A DNA stretch of 64,000 nt, taken from the NCBI GenBank assembly GCA_033439295.1, contig JAVTLE010000001.1:124001-188000 (forward strand). Direction: 5' to 3'. Under the pieces are notes generated by a model. The model ran no database searches, had not been told where the DNA came from, and saw only the letters and a list, made by a program, of their open reading frames with translations. This DNA is from Deuterostichococcus epilithicus. Taxonomy: Eukaryota > Chlorophyta > Trebouxiophyceae > Prasiolales > Stichococcaceae. Both the position numbers and the translations under genes were made by a program. This document shows, in pieces, positions 23,885 to 35,441 of the stretch; the stretch's first letter is position 1; each line of letters opens with the position of its first letter.

Positions 23885-25008
23885 GGGAGCTGCAGCTTTG
23901 AAAATCAGCAGGGCGTCCGCTGACAGGTGCAGCGCCCAGGGGAGCGGCTAGGCCTCGCCCACCTGGCAGCACAGGGACAGTCCGACTGAGTGCCGACGTC
24001 AACAATCGAGTGCATCGAGACTGGATGCCAGCGCCAACAGCTGAGTGCATGGTTCAACGACAGCATGCAGCCTGTGACCTAAGCGGTAACAACATCGGAT
24101 GCAGCGGGAGTGCACACGAGGTGCAGGTTGCAATCAGGCGTGTGAAGCTTGTGCAACATGCCGCATGTATCGACCGCGTGGTGTCGCGCTGCATCTGGTA
24201 CATGGTTTTGCCCGAGCTGCAGCAGGTACAAATCGACAGACGCACTATCGAGTCTACGACAGCGAGAAGCGATCGCAGCGGCATCAACTGCATTCAAACG
24301 ACATGCCGCTGCTGAGTGCCCAGCAGTCATGGCACCAAGCTTGGCACCGTATGCAGCTGCGGCGTGGTTTCGCAAAAGCCAGCCGAGGTGGACATTCGGC
24401 GCCCTGCACGACACACACTACAGCAAGCCTTTATCGACTCTGCTGCACCTCAGTGCTGCACAGTGGGTTGCTCGCACCTCCGACTGCGACTGGGCTGGAC
24501 GAAGGCTGCGGGGGTGGGGGACAAGCCCGGGCGGCAGTCGCCGACGAAGCACAGTGTTTCCCCGTCCGCAGGCGCGTGCTGGAGCAAGATCCGGTGGCAG
24601 CGTTAAATTCCGTTGCCTGGCAGCCGACTGCAGCACCTCACCTGCTGCTGATACACAGCAGGTGACTGGCGGATATGCACTCCGCCAGTGGCGGGCGGAA
24701 CGCGACAACGCAATTGCCAAGAATGCCGGCGCCCGTGTGACAAGTCAATTTGCGCTTCAACAGAAGGAAAGAATGTAGGCAAGCTGCAGGCTTCCAGAAT
24801 CTTGCACTTCTGCCGTTTACTAAAAACTGTTGTGTCATTGTGTCGTCAAAGGCCGCGACAGGGTAGGGCAGCAGTCCCCCGGAACCTGGTGAGTGTAGCA
24901 GGATGAGAGTCCTACAGCAGGATTTTCCAACCTGTAGCAGGGTTTTGAGCCACTCGGTTTAGGAATCTCGGAAAGGTGCTGTGGGAATCCTGACATCAAG
25001 CGAGCGCA
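23885..25008. other. Intergenic, no supported gene
   Basis: Upstream region of the minus-strand zipper gene. A 209-codon open frame at 24149-24778 (+) and frames opposite it show no recognisable motif. Short GTAGCAGG-like repeats occur at about 24894-24945. Some exon could be missed here. Confidence 0.35.
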
Positions 25009-25284
25009 TCACCAGCTTGCAAATTTGATCCGCAGCACTAACGCGGCCCCGGCTGCTGTCGACACTGCGGCAAATCTGCCTGCATACACCCCGGGGAGCG
25101 GTGCCTGTGTGTTGGGAGGCAGCACGCCGGCGGCGGCGTCGGATACGCTGACCTGGACTTTACGGCTGGCGGGCTGAGATCTAAGGAGTGGACGCGCGCG
25201 CGGCCGCTGCCATGCTGCTGGACTAGGCAGCAGCTCTGCATCCGGGTCCGTCCACGCCTCTGCCAACGCAATATCCGTGATCAT
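25009..25284 (-). CDS. Hypothetical 91-aa protein
   Basis: Intact ATG-to-stop frame (MITDIALAEAWTDPDAELLP at the start) with mixed, non-repetitive composition and no internal splice need. It is transcribed away from the GARP gene. No domain recognised. It could be a real small gene, an exon of something larger, or chance. Confidence 0.25.
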   Translation of the reverse strand: MITDIALAEAWTDPDAELLPSPAAWQRPRARPLLRSQPASRKVQVSVSDAAAGVLPPNTQAPLPGVYAGRFAAVSTAAGAALVLRIKFASW

Positions 25285-25806
25285 CTGCGCAGATCCTGGA
25301 ACCTCCTACGCCGGCACGGGCCCGCGCAAATTGGCGGATTGCCGGCACTGAGGCCGGCCACACGACGGCCGCTGTAACAAATCATATTATGGACAGCGCT
25401 GGTGCCTGCGGCAGGGTTGTGCTGCATACTCGGCATGTCGGATCTACCGTTGCCTGTTCACAGCGATGTGCGACTCTCCTGGGGCGGACCTGCTGCAGCT
25501 GGGTGCCTTGCATACACGGCTGTCGATTCTGTCAACCACGGGACTGCCATCGGAGTCTCGGGAGGCTGCACGGGAGGCTGCACAATGTTTGTGATTTTTC
25601 GAGGAGCACCGCCAGGACCGACTGCTGCCGCCTGTGCATGCGGCTCAGACCGGCTCCTCCTGCATGGGCATCGGACGCACATTGAGCTGCCTCCGATGCC
25701 CCCTGCAGGCTCGTACGAGCATCCGCGTGGTCGCTGGCCGTTGTGTACAACGTCCGTCAGTCTGCGAGTTGCTTCGGCAGCCGGTACAGTCGACGTGCGT
25801 CCAGCC

Positions 25807-28169
25807 ATGACTCGCGAGTCGTTCTCGTCCTCGCCGACGAAGAAGAGGGTGCGCTGTGTCCCTGGCGCGCAATGCCAGCTGCTCTGGAATTGGCCAGGCC
25901 TGGAAACGTTTCGCGGTGCACATTTCCGTCTGGCCAGCATGACCTCCCGTCCCCGCCAGTGCCACACAGCCCCACTTCCGATGCAGCGACTGAGACTCCG
26001 GCAGTACCACCGCAGGTCCGCTGGACGCCGCAGCTGCACAAGGCCTTCCAGGAGGCGGCGGATGCGTTGGGCCTGGACGCGGCGCCGGCAGCGGTGCTGG
26101 AGCGCATGGGCCCCTGCGCAGCCAGCTTGACGCGCGACGTGGTGGCGGCCCACCTGCAGAAGCACTGCGGCGGGTGCGCCATCACCAACTTTTTCGACGG
26201 CACCCCTATCCGACTCCGGGGCGGTGCTGCCGTTGTGCCCACTGCACCTGGCTCAGCGGCAGCGTCGGTGGCCGCAGCCGGACTCTGAAACACCTTATGA
26301 GCAGAGGGCGAAAACGTCAGACGAGCCCAGGGCGGCCACGTGTGTCTCCATGCGTCAGAGCAGCAACCAGATCCTCAGGCGTACAAGGCCACTTGTAACA
26401 AGAGCGCCCAGTGGTCCCATGCGCCGCCTGGCCTGCTTCCGGCAGCTCCTCTGGGCAACAGGCATGGCATGACAAGCACGGACACGGCATCCCTGAGCAT
26501 GCAGTGACCTCACACTCAGCGTCACATCGCACTCATGCTGCTTGGCTGTGCCGCAGTGGGCTCCGCGGCGGACGCCGCAGGAGCGTCGATGCACCCGCGG
26601 GGGGCAGCAGGCAGCTGCGCACGCACTCCTCACCGGGCGGCGTCTGCAGCCCGCGCTCGCCACGCACCCCCCGCCGCGCTGCTGCTGCTGCGCCGCCCGG
26701 CACCACGGGCCTGGCGGCGGCATTGCACACTGGAGCCGAGGCAGGGTGCCCCACTCGATGCTGCGGGCTGGATGTGGGATGTTTTACAGCTCCTGCGCAG
26801 CCGCCGGCGCAGTGGTGTGCCCTAGGTGCTGGCATCGCCGCCGCCGCAGCCGCCGCCGCCACCACTGGTAGCGTGCCTGCGCTGAACTGCGGCATGCCGG
26901 CCGATGCCCATGCCTTGCATGGCTGGAATGCGATGCAGCCATGGGCGGCACCGCCCGCGCCACAGCCTCTGGCGCCGCAGCTCGGCGCGGCAATGCCGCC
27001 GCCCGGCGCAAACGTCGTGACCACGGCCGCCGGGTGGCTGCCGCCGCGCGCCAGCCAGGCAGTGGGCGCCGCCGCCATGGAGGAGGGGCAGCAGCCAGAG
27101 GGCTCGCCGGCGGCGGCCATGAGCGAAGGCACATGGGATGACGCTGCCGGCCTGGGCGGCTCGGCAGGCTCGCCCCTCGACCTGCCGCTGGACTTTTCGT
27201 CCTCCGACAGCGAAGCGGAGTTGTGGAGCATGGCGGTGCGCTTCCACTCCTTCCTCCTTCTTGCCTGGCTTTCTGCCCCTGACGCGTGCCTGATGCAACG
27301 AACTAGTGCAGCCTGCGCCTTGCCCACCCCCCATCCCCCCAACACGCAGTAGCGCTTCCAGCAGCCCGCTGCCGACTTCCTGGGCGCAGCTGCACGCAGC
27401 CTGGCGCGCCCATGCAGGCAGACTGTCCTGCCCGTCCAAACTGGAGGAAGGACGGGGATCACTCTGGGCAGCATTGAGGAAAACGGCGCATCCCATGGCG
27501 CAGGAGCTGACGGAGGCAGCGCTGTCCATCCCACCGGACGTCCTGGCCGAGGCGGATATCCAGCCGCCGGCGAGCGCTGCGGCCACTCGCTATGGTCCGG
27601 CCTCCGGCGGCGCCCCAGCGGCACCCGTGGCCACCACGCACCTGTCCGGCTGTGGCGCCGGCAGCTGGCCTTTTCCCTCCCCGGCCTGCGGCTTCCCGCC
27701 GCTGCCGCTGCCCTTCATAGTGCCCGCCGCGGCCGTCGCCGCCGCCGCCTGGGGGACGGCGCCGCCGGCGGCACGGCTGGCGCGCTTCTCCGCGCCCGCG
27801 GTTTGCATGACGAGCGCGTGCGCCGCCAAGGCCGCCGAGTACCAGGCGACTCACGCGGCAATGCTGCAGGCCATGCACAACTGCCCGGTGCGCTGTTGTC
27901 ATTGGGAAAGGTTTGATCGCCGTCCCAGCTGCGGGGCATGCGGGATCGCCTGACCTGCGGACGTTTGCCGCCCTGGCAAGTGACGACAACCTCAGTCTGG
28001 GGCAACGATACCCCCATTCGCTGGTCCATGCCGGCCTTGAACCTTACTATCATCTTAAGTCCAGGCCGGACATCCAAACCTGAACCCCTTGCCGCAGGCG
28101 GAGCCGCCCATTGGGCTGAAGCTGGATAAGCAGGCGGTGCTGGCGGCGATGCACACGGCCGCAGCGTGA
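25807..28169 (+). CDS. GARP (Golden2-like/MYB-related) transcription factor
   Basis: Nuclear DNA-binding regulator. Exons: 25807-25848, 26016-26173, 26557-27235, 27353 to about 27420, 27504-27887, 28098-28169. The first junction rebuilds KKR|VRWTPQLHKAFQEA, followed by LGLDAAPAAVLERM and LTRDVVAAHLQKH. This is the single-repeat GARP helix-turn-helix with its WTPxLH and HLQKH signatures. Relative to plant members the loop before LTRDVV is slightly longer (GPCAAS). The rest is Ala/Pro/Gly-rich with an acidic patch (PLDLPLDFSSSDSEAELWSM) and a C-terminus IGLKLDKQAVLAAMHTAAA. The start at 25807 places the domain about 15 residues in; an in-frame ATG at 25435 is an alternative. The donor of the fourth exon is unresolved. 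Confidence 0.8.
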
Positions 28170-29816
28170 CACCTGGTTGGGTATCGATGGCGGGTGTGGT
28201 GGCTGCGTGGCCAGCGCGGGCGGTCTGGGCACAGCGCGGCTCTGGCGCCACTGACATTGTACGGGCAACAATGCTTGCTCAGCCTGGCATGGCACGCTCA
28301 ATGGAGGCGACACGTGCGGCGCAGCGCGTGGCTCAGTGTGGCCACACCGTTGTGAAGAGCGGTTTGTGGCAGCTGCAGCCGCGGTCGACCACCGGCGGCA
28401 GCCAACTGCTCTTGGCGGCCGATGCAGTCCGGACAGCAGCAGCTGCGCAGTTGGCAGAGCCATGACCAGGGAGCACGCCAGCAGCCCCAGGAGTAAGGGT
28501 GACAGGGCGGCAGCCAATCGAACAGACCCTGCAAAGTTTTATGTTCGACAACCAGCAATACCTCGTCTTGACAGCAGCGCTGGAGGCACGACCGCACAGC
28601 AGGCGCAGGAGCCGCTGTTTCATAGTAGCCCATTGTGGGCCATAGCTCGGCGCTCGCGCCCAGCTTCAGTAGCAGCTGGACACGTCAGTCACACTCCGCT
28701 GTTCGGCTCGAGCCATGCGGCCACTGTGAGTGCCGTCTATGGTGGCGCCGCACCGACTTATTTGTTCTTTTGCCAGATGACGCCATGCGGCAGGCGCTGC
28801 TGTAGCACCCGCTGCGGCAGATGCCCAGCCGCATGCCCCACCTGGCGGGATTATGCACATGCGCCTTGACCAGCGCGCATGTGCATGCATTCGATGTTGA
28901 GATGAAGGAGCATAAGGATATTTTGCGCATGTGGTTTCCTGAGTGCTCTTGGTCATGCACTTGGATCTAGACAGACTTTGTGTGGGCTTCGGGTTCGACG
29001 CACAGCTCTTTGCTCCGTTTTTTGACGACGATTTACGGCACAAAACTAGTAGCTGATGTTGATATCCCGGGATTTGTTGGGAGCAGTTGCTGAAATCGAT
29101 TGATGGGGGCATTCTCAAAGCCAAACGCAACAAGTGGCCTTGTGAAAATGTTTGGGTATGATGCAGTGCCAGTCAACCTAGACAATGCCACCCTTCAGAC
29201 ATCTCCATCACAGCCTGGTTGCTAGGTTCCCATGCCATGCTTTACCTACATAACTACTTACCTTTGGGGCATGTCCTCAACGTTCCGTGTGTAGAGCTTA
29301 CAAGAGATACCGAAAGATTGCAGCAACCCCGAATGCGATAGAGGTGGAGATGTAAAGACTCTGAATGCACCGGGCTGCCTAGCACCCTGCTGCGATATAA
29401 CCATGATCTATGTACAGCTTTAAAGCGCTGCAGCTGCCGCACCGCGCATGCTGGTGAGCTGAACACCTGCTGCATGCAGCGAAAGTCAGAACTGCCACCA
29501 AGCGGCAGCGTGGTCCGTCAGATGGACTGAAAGGGGTCAGTGGCGCCTTTCAAGCAGAGACACTATGCCAAGCGCCGCTCTTGGCAGGCTGCGACCACAA
29601 ACTACATGCCACCTACCATGGTTCCCCAGCGCGACTGCGCCCAAATCCACTGATGCAGGAACCCGAACTTCTGTCGCGCACCACAGCGGGCGCCGTGATG
29701 CGCCGTCCAACTTGCGGCTGCCCAGGAACCACCCAACAGACGCCTTGGGAGGAGCCGCCGCCATGGTCCCAGGCGCCACCACTGCTACCGCTGCTGCCGC
29801 CACGCTCACGCTGTCG
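28170..29816. other. Convergent 3' region, no gene recognised
   Basis: Lies between the stop codons of the plus-strand GARP gene and the minus-strand carrier gene, so it holds both 3' UTRs. The part from about 28.85 to 29.5 kb is clearly AT-richer than the rest of the window. No conserved exon seen. Confidence 0.45.
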
Positions 29817-32800
29817 TCAGCCCGGAGTCGTCCTGTCCGTAGCCCAGCTTCTTGGCGGCCTGTCAGCATGATTGGTGCATGGTGATGGTTTATGGCATGC
29901 CGGTCTGAAACGAGCTGGTCCTTTGCAGCACTGCATCTGCCTTCCACCGCACGAGCTCTGAGCATGCGGCCCAGGCGCAGCAGGTCGCATGTGGCATCGG
30001 GTGCGGCCACGGAAGCTTGGCGACGCGTGAGCGGCGGCAGGCGGCGGCAGTCGCCACAGCGCAGGACGAGTGCGCTCGCACAGGCACAGGAAACAGGCAC
30101 ATATCAATGCGCGCCGCCACCGTGTGCCGCTCACCTTGCGGGTGCGCTTCGCAGTGTTGCGCGCCCAGGGGTCGAACCTGCGCCATGTTTGTTGAGCCTC
30201 GTTCATTTGCGTGCATCCCTTGCAAAAGGAGCGTTGCCAGGTGTACAGCTGCAAGCTCCTGTCATGAGCCAGACCGACAGGTGAGAACAACAGGTGCGAA
30301 TGGCAGATACGCAGCGCGGCACATTGCTGCTGCTTACAGCTGCTGGCACGTGAAGCACGTCTCATGAGTCGTCATGGTTGACGTCAGCAAAGGGTCACCT
30401 GAGCCAGGCCCAGCCGGCCACCGCGTCGACGACGGTCTGCGCCAGGTGGGCCGCCACGGCGGCGGCGGTGGCGGCGCCGCAGATGGCGGCGCCGCCGCCC
30501 GCCGAGCCGCCGCCGGTGGCCAGCCACAGCGCCACGCCGCCGGCGCCGCCACCCCCTGTGCAAAGCGGAAGCACACCCGGGCGTCAGGGCACACTGCAGC
30601 AGCATTGGATCAACATGCAGCCTCTACCTCGCCCCTTGTTGTGTGTGCATGGTGGCCGGGCACCGCCGGCGCAGCCCGAAAGCCACGAAAGGAGATCTGC
30701 ATGCTGAGAAACAAGCCAGGTGCGGCCGGGCAGCGGCGACCCGCCTGGCAAGCTCTGGTCGCCGGGTTTGTGTCTCCAGCAGCGATCAGAGGCATTTTGC
30801 AGTGTGGAGAGCCACTGCGCCAGCCAGCACTGCCGGGCGGGCCCACAGCCACCCGCAAAGCCCGTGTCAGTCGACCGCGAGCCGCGGGCAGAGCAGCTGG
30901 GGGGATGCCGCAGCTGCTCAGGGCAGTCAGTTGTGGCTTTGTCGGAAGGACAGCAACTCGCCTGAGGTGGCGAGCAGGCCCAGCAGGGCCAGCGCCGCGG
31001 GCAGCGTCTTCTGGGAGGCCACCACTACCGCCGCACGCTCCACTGCCAGCGCTGCGCGGGCACAGGATGCAGCGTCACTCTCTGTTGGAATGCGATGCAA
31101 AAGTACTGACCCCAGGCAGGAACTGCATGCCGGCGCGGTGCAGCCCCGGGTGCCGCTGGCCTGCTGGCGAGCGCTGCGCCCGCGGCACGCAGCCGGCAGG
31201 GGCATCCATGGCCAGCAGCTGCGTCCTTTGCAGGCCTGGCCTGACTGCATCCTGGGGGCCGGTGCGGGGCCAGGCCCCGCCAAAGGAGACAGGCAAAACC
31301 CCGAGCAGCACGGGCGGCAGCCGCTGCTCGTTTTGTTTGTTTCTTTCGAACGGAAAAGAGTTTGCCACCCACCCTGCGCCTTGTGCGCGTCCTCGTCAAA
31401 GGCGCTGCCCTCATATAGGTACGATTCAGGCGCATCATTCCCCCCGAGCTGGAAGCAGTGGACGACGGCGGTGTTGAGCCCCAGAAACGCCGCGTGCGCC
31501 GCCGTGGCGGCCGCCGCGACGACCGCCAGCTGGCTGGGCGTCACGGCGGCCGCGCCGGGCGCCGCNAGGCCGGCGCTGATGGCCAGCCAGGCCGTGCCGG
31601 CGAGCGCGGCGGTGCCCACGTAGCTCAGCAGCCGGCTGTGCTCGTCCACTCTCCTTGCGACGCCTGCAGACAGGGCAAAAGGTTGCGGTCAGTGCCTGAA
31701 GTTTGCCCTTCGGTGGGGGGAGCGCAGGGCCTGACCTGTTGCGTTGGCTGTGAAGATGCAGCTGCAGAAGTAGCTGCAGACGAAGATGAAGATGACGAAT
31801 GACCCCTGAAGTGTCACCGCTGAGGTTGAGGCATGGCAAACCACCCTTTGCTGGGGTTCGCAGCGTGCAACAATCAGGGGGGGTTGAAAGGCCTGTCAGT
31901 GGGCAGGGGCCTGTGGCTTTGTGTTGGCAATGCCGAGCATCCAGAGGACCACGCAGCCGTGGCAGCCCTTGAGAATGCGCACGTTTGAAGCAGCGACGGG
32001 CCACGACTCCGGCCGCCAGCGGCAGCACGCACAGGCGGAACAGCGCGCAGCAGATGACGAACGGCGGCGGCATGTGGGTGCCCCCCGGCAGCAGCCGCCC
32101 CAGCAGCGGCCCCGCGACCAGCGGCAGCGTCGCCAGCGCCAATATGTTGGTGCCCACGGCAGTGAGCAGCGCAAAGGCGGTGTTGCCGCCGGCGCGCTGC
32201 AGCAGCAGCACACGAGGTACTCGAAATTGCGCGGCTTGCATTCTGCCTGGCATGGTCGGAGGTATGACACGCACCCTGCAGTGGGTGCCACAGCTCAGCA
32301 CCCAGGCAACCCAGCAAGGTGTCCTTACTTCAAGAACAGAGCGAGACCCGGCGTGATATGTGCTGATATGTGCTAATGTGCGGGGGCGGGATTGAGAAGC
32401 CAGACAGGAAGCTGCAGCGACAGGCGAAGACGTCAGCTGGCACATAAGTAACTCATTAGTAACTGGTGTGAGGCAAGAAGGCATGGCTGCAGCATGCGAT
32501 GGCACATCTCATCAGGCTGGCGCGGTGGGGGCGATGCAGTCTCTGGTCTGCCTCTGAGCTACGTACTGTGCCCTGAGCCATGGCAGCTGCTGCAGCGCCT
32601 GCCTCCACAAGGCACACCGCTGGGCTCAGCCCGCTGCGTGCTGTTCGCAGTCTTGACGCGCACACTGAGTCACGCATCGCAATCTGCCACCGCAACCTGC
32701 AACCGCGCACCTCTGTGAGGGCGATGCTGCGGGACAGAGTCGTGGGGACGCAGTACCAGGCGGCCAGGCCGAGCGCGAGGCCGGGCGCCTGCCACAGCGG

Positions 32801-35441
32801 CAGCGCTGGCACCGTCAGCGCCGCGAGCGGCGTGATCAGCAACGAGGAGGCGGCTGCGAACACCGCTGCGGGCCAGCTCAGCAGCGCCTTGGCGGCCTCG
32901 CCTCGCCTCGTCTGTGCGCCCTGCAGATCACAGGAGCGGCTGAATAGGGAACCCCGGCCTGGATGGTGCTCAGGGCAATGTACCAACAAGAACTGCAGAG
33001 AGCACCACTGCCACCGCTCCAGAGGGTTTTTGCATGGCAGGAACTCTCTCAAACCGCTGCCTCTCCCGAGCGCAAAGGCCTGCTTGCAACAGCATGGAGG
33101 ACGCCCCGTCGGAAACCTAGTGACGTGTTGGACTGACAGCTTGAGTAGCAGTGCATGTGTGCCGCCCGCACCTGGAGCACCAGCACGCTGGTTTTGGACT
33201 GCAGCTTGAGGTCCTTGGCGGCGGCGCCCAGCTCCTTGCGCGGCCATACGTGCCTGCGCAGCATGCGGCGCGGTCGCTGGAGGGGGGCATGGCCGCTGGG
33301 GGGTCAGGCTGCCGGACGGCGGTCGGTCCCACAGGAAGGGTGTCACGGTGTTCGGGAAGAGCTGCCGAGTCAGCGGCGGGCAGCCAGCAGTGCCCCACCC
33401 CGCTTGCTGTTGGCGCCGCACGGCGCCGCGCAGCAGCCGGGCAGCACCAAGCGAGCAGCGACTGGGCGGCACGACAGGGGCGGCGGAGAAGCGCTGCGCA
33501 GCGGGAGTGCCGTGCACAAGGATCCAATCACTGCCTGGATTTTGGAACCTGCCTGTAACGCAGGGTGTCCAGGTAATGCAGCGCCAGGCTGCCCCAGGCG
33601 TACAACGCATCGCCGGCGAACAGCGCGGTGCGCCCGAAGTTGAGGCCGTAGAGGAAGAAGACGGCCGCCAGCAGCGACGCCTGCAGCGGCGGGCCGCAGC
33701 CCGGCACGGCAGCGCCCCACTGGGGGCGCAGGCACCTGCGGCAGCAGGGGTCAAATTGTTCACCATCTGGGGCAGGAACATCTTCACCTTTGCAGGAGCT
33801 GCTGAAAGATGCTTAGCGCCGCTGCTGGGTGCCTGCACCGTTTGCGCGCCTGCTAGCAGGGGGCAGGCACCCTTCCTTGCCGTCTGCAAGGCTTGCCAGA
33901 TGCACGAGCATTGCGCATCAAAGGCGACCTCGCCGGTACACTGTCACAGTGACCGTTTATTTGATTTCTAAAATGTGCAGACGCGCTGCTGCCTTGCAAT
34001 GTTTCAACTCGCCAGCGGTGCTATGACACATGATATGAAAACTGACCTTTGCTGCTGTGAGAGCACGTCTTGACAAAGTACAGGAGCGGGCTGTGGGGCT
34101 GAGCTTCAGCAGGCCCTGTGCTCAGCAGATGAAGGCAGCAGCCAGGCAAGCTCAGGCTTACCCGGCGAGCAGCGCCGCCAGCAGCGCCGCCGGCAGCCGG
34201 TGCCGCTCCACCCTGTCGAGCGTCCCGCGTGCGACTTCAACGCCGCCGGACATCCCAACGTTCTGCTGCTCCTCTGACCCTTCTGCAGGGCCGTCAGCAC
34301 CGCTGTGGCCCGGCCCCGCGCCGGCATTGCCGCCGCCGCCGGCCAGGCTGTCCTGCGCAGCGCCCTGAAGCCGCTGCCCTAGGGTGGCCAGCCCGCCGCC
34401 GACGGTGTGCATCAGGCTGGACGCGCCGCCTGATGCCGACGAGGACAGCACCGAGGACACCTGAGGTGCGGAGAGCAGGACGGGGGGTTGTACTCACAAG
34501 AGACCGAGCAGAACACAGACAAGGTGTCTCAACCAGTCTCAACGGCTGGTGTCTGGCTGAACCTGGAGTGCTGCCGTCACGCAGCTGTGCGGCAAGCTTG
34601 GGTGAACATCCTTTCGCAGAGAGCTGCTGACTTTCTGCGAGTCCGCACACGACTTGCACCCTGTTGCAGGACCTGAGCCTGCACAGAGACGCTGGCCTTG
34701 CAGCACACGCTTCGGTGGGTTCACGGCCCATCTGGACCTGCTGACCTGCACGGTGCATGCATGCAATCACACCTTGGTGGTGCCTTGCCGTGCCCTGGCG
34801 ACCGGGTCGTTGGCCGTATCCAGGCTGTCTTCGGCAGCATCCTCTGCGCGCCTGCCACTGCCGTTGCTGCTGCCGCCGCTGCCATCGGCACTGCGCAAGA
34901 AGCGCAGGCCTTCGGCAGCCGCCGCCGCAAGCCTGCCGCCGCCGTTGCTGCTGCTGCTGCCGCTGCCACTGGCGCTGCGCAAGAAGCGGAGGCCTGGTGC
35001 TGCATCCTCGTCCTTCTCCTCCTCAGACTCGTCGCCGTCGCTGAGCTTTTCCACCATTGCCTGACTGCGGGCGCTGATGTGCTGGATGCTCCGTGCGACA
35101 TCCTGCGCCGCCTGCTCCACGCTGATGGCTGCTGCTGCCGTGCTGGGCTGAGGCTCCGACGCCTCCCGCCCCTGCCGCTGCGGCCGGTGCTGCTCGCCAG
35201 GCGTGTCCTCGCCAGTCGTGGCGCTGCTGTCGTGAAAAGTGCTCCTGACCTGCGCCGCGGCCTGCTCAAAGCCATCGCCCAAGCTGGCGGCCGCAGAGTC
35301 CAGCGCCGAATAGAGGCCCGGCGCCGCATCGTCATCTTCTTGACTGCCGCCCAGGGCAAGGCTGCGCAGCGGCCAGGCCGCGGCCGGCCTGTGTTGCGGC
35401 CCTGTGAGCGGCCGCCGTTGCAGGGAAGTGTACGGCTGCAG
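29817..35441 (-). CDS. BASS4: Sodium/metabolite cotransporter, BASS4/RCH1-like, plastid type (5' end unresolved)
   Basis: Multi-spanning carrier of the bile acid:Na+ symporter superfamily, RCH1/BASS4 branch; in plants BASS4 is a plastid-envelope protein of unsettled substrate. Ten exons are in phase: 35441-34773, 34460-34162, 33735-33553, 33253-33172, 32920-32711, 32196-31983, 31663-31373, 31051-30962, 30555-30399, 29859-29817. Family blocks: SLLAAVFFLYGLNFG; AAWYCVPTTLSRSIALTE joined to RAGGNTAFALLTAVGTN; VLPLAAGVVARR; AAHAAFLGLNTA; VVVASQKTLPAALALL; VAAHLAQTVVDAVAGWAWLR. Two introns use GC donors (at 33552 and 30961). Odd: at least 320 Ser/Gly/Glu-rich residues precede the first membrane segment, including two GLRFLRSA copies, and the start codon lies upstream of the first exon found. 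Confidence 0.85.
34855..35015. repeat. Imperfect tandem duplication inside the BASS4-like exon
   Basis: Two roughly 90-bp units each encode, on the minus strand, GLRFLRSA(S/D)GSG followed by a Ser/Asn/Gly linker and an acidic or Ala-rich stretch. The plus-strand core CTGCGCAAGAAGCG appears in both. Confidence 0.75.

Noticed and set aside
25402-25806. N-terminal extension of the GARP protein from 25402 or 25435
   Set aside because: The 25402 start is GTG. The 25435 ATG is in frame but the added 124 residues are Cys/Gly-rich and unlike known family members, so the shorter start was preferred; not excluded.
26533-27624. 363-codon open frame on the minus strand
   Set aside because: Antisense to the GARP gene exons, which carry a recognisable domain and consistent splice phases.
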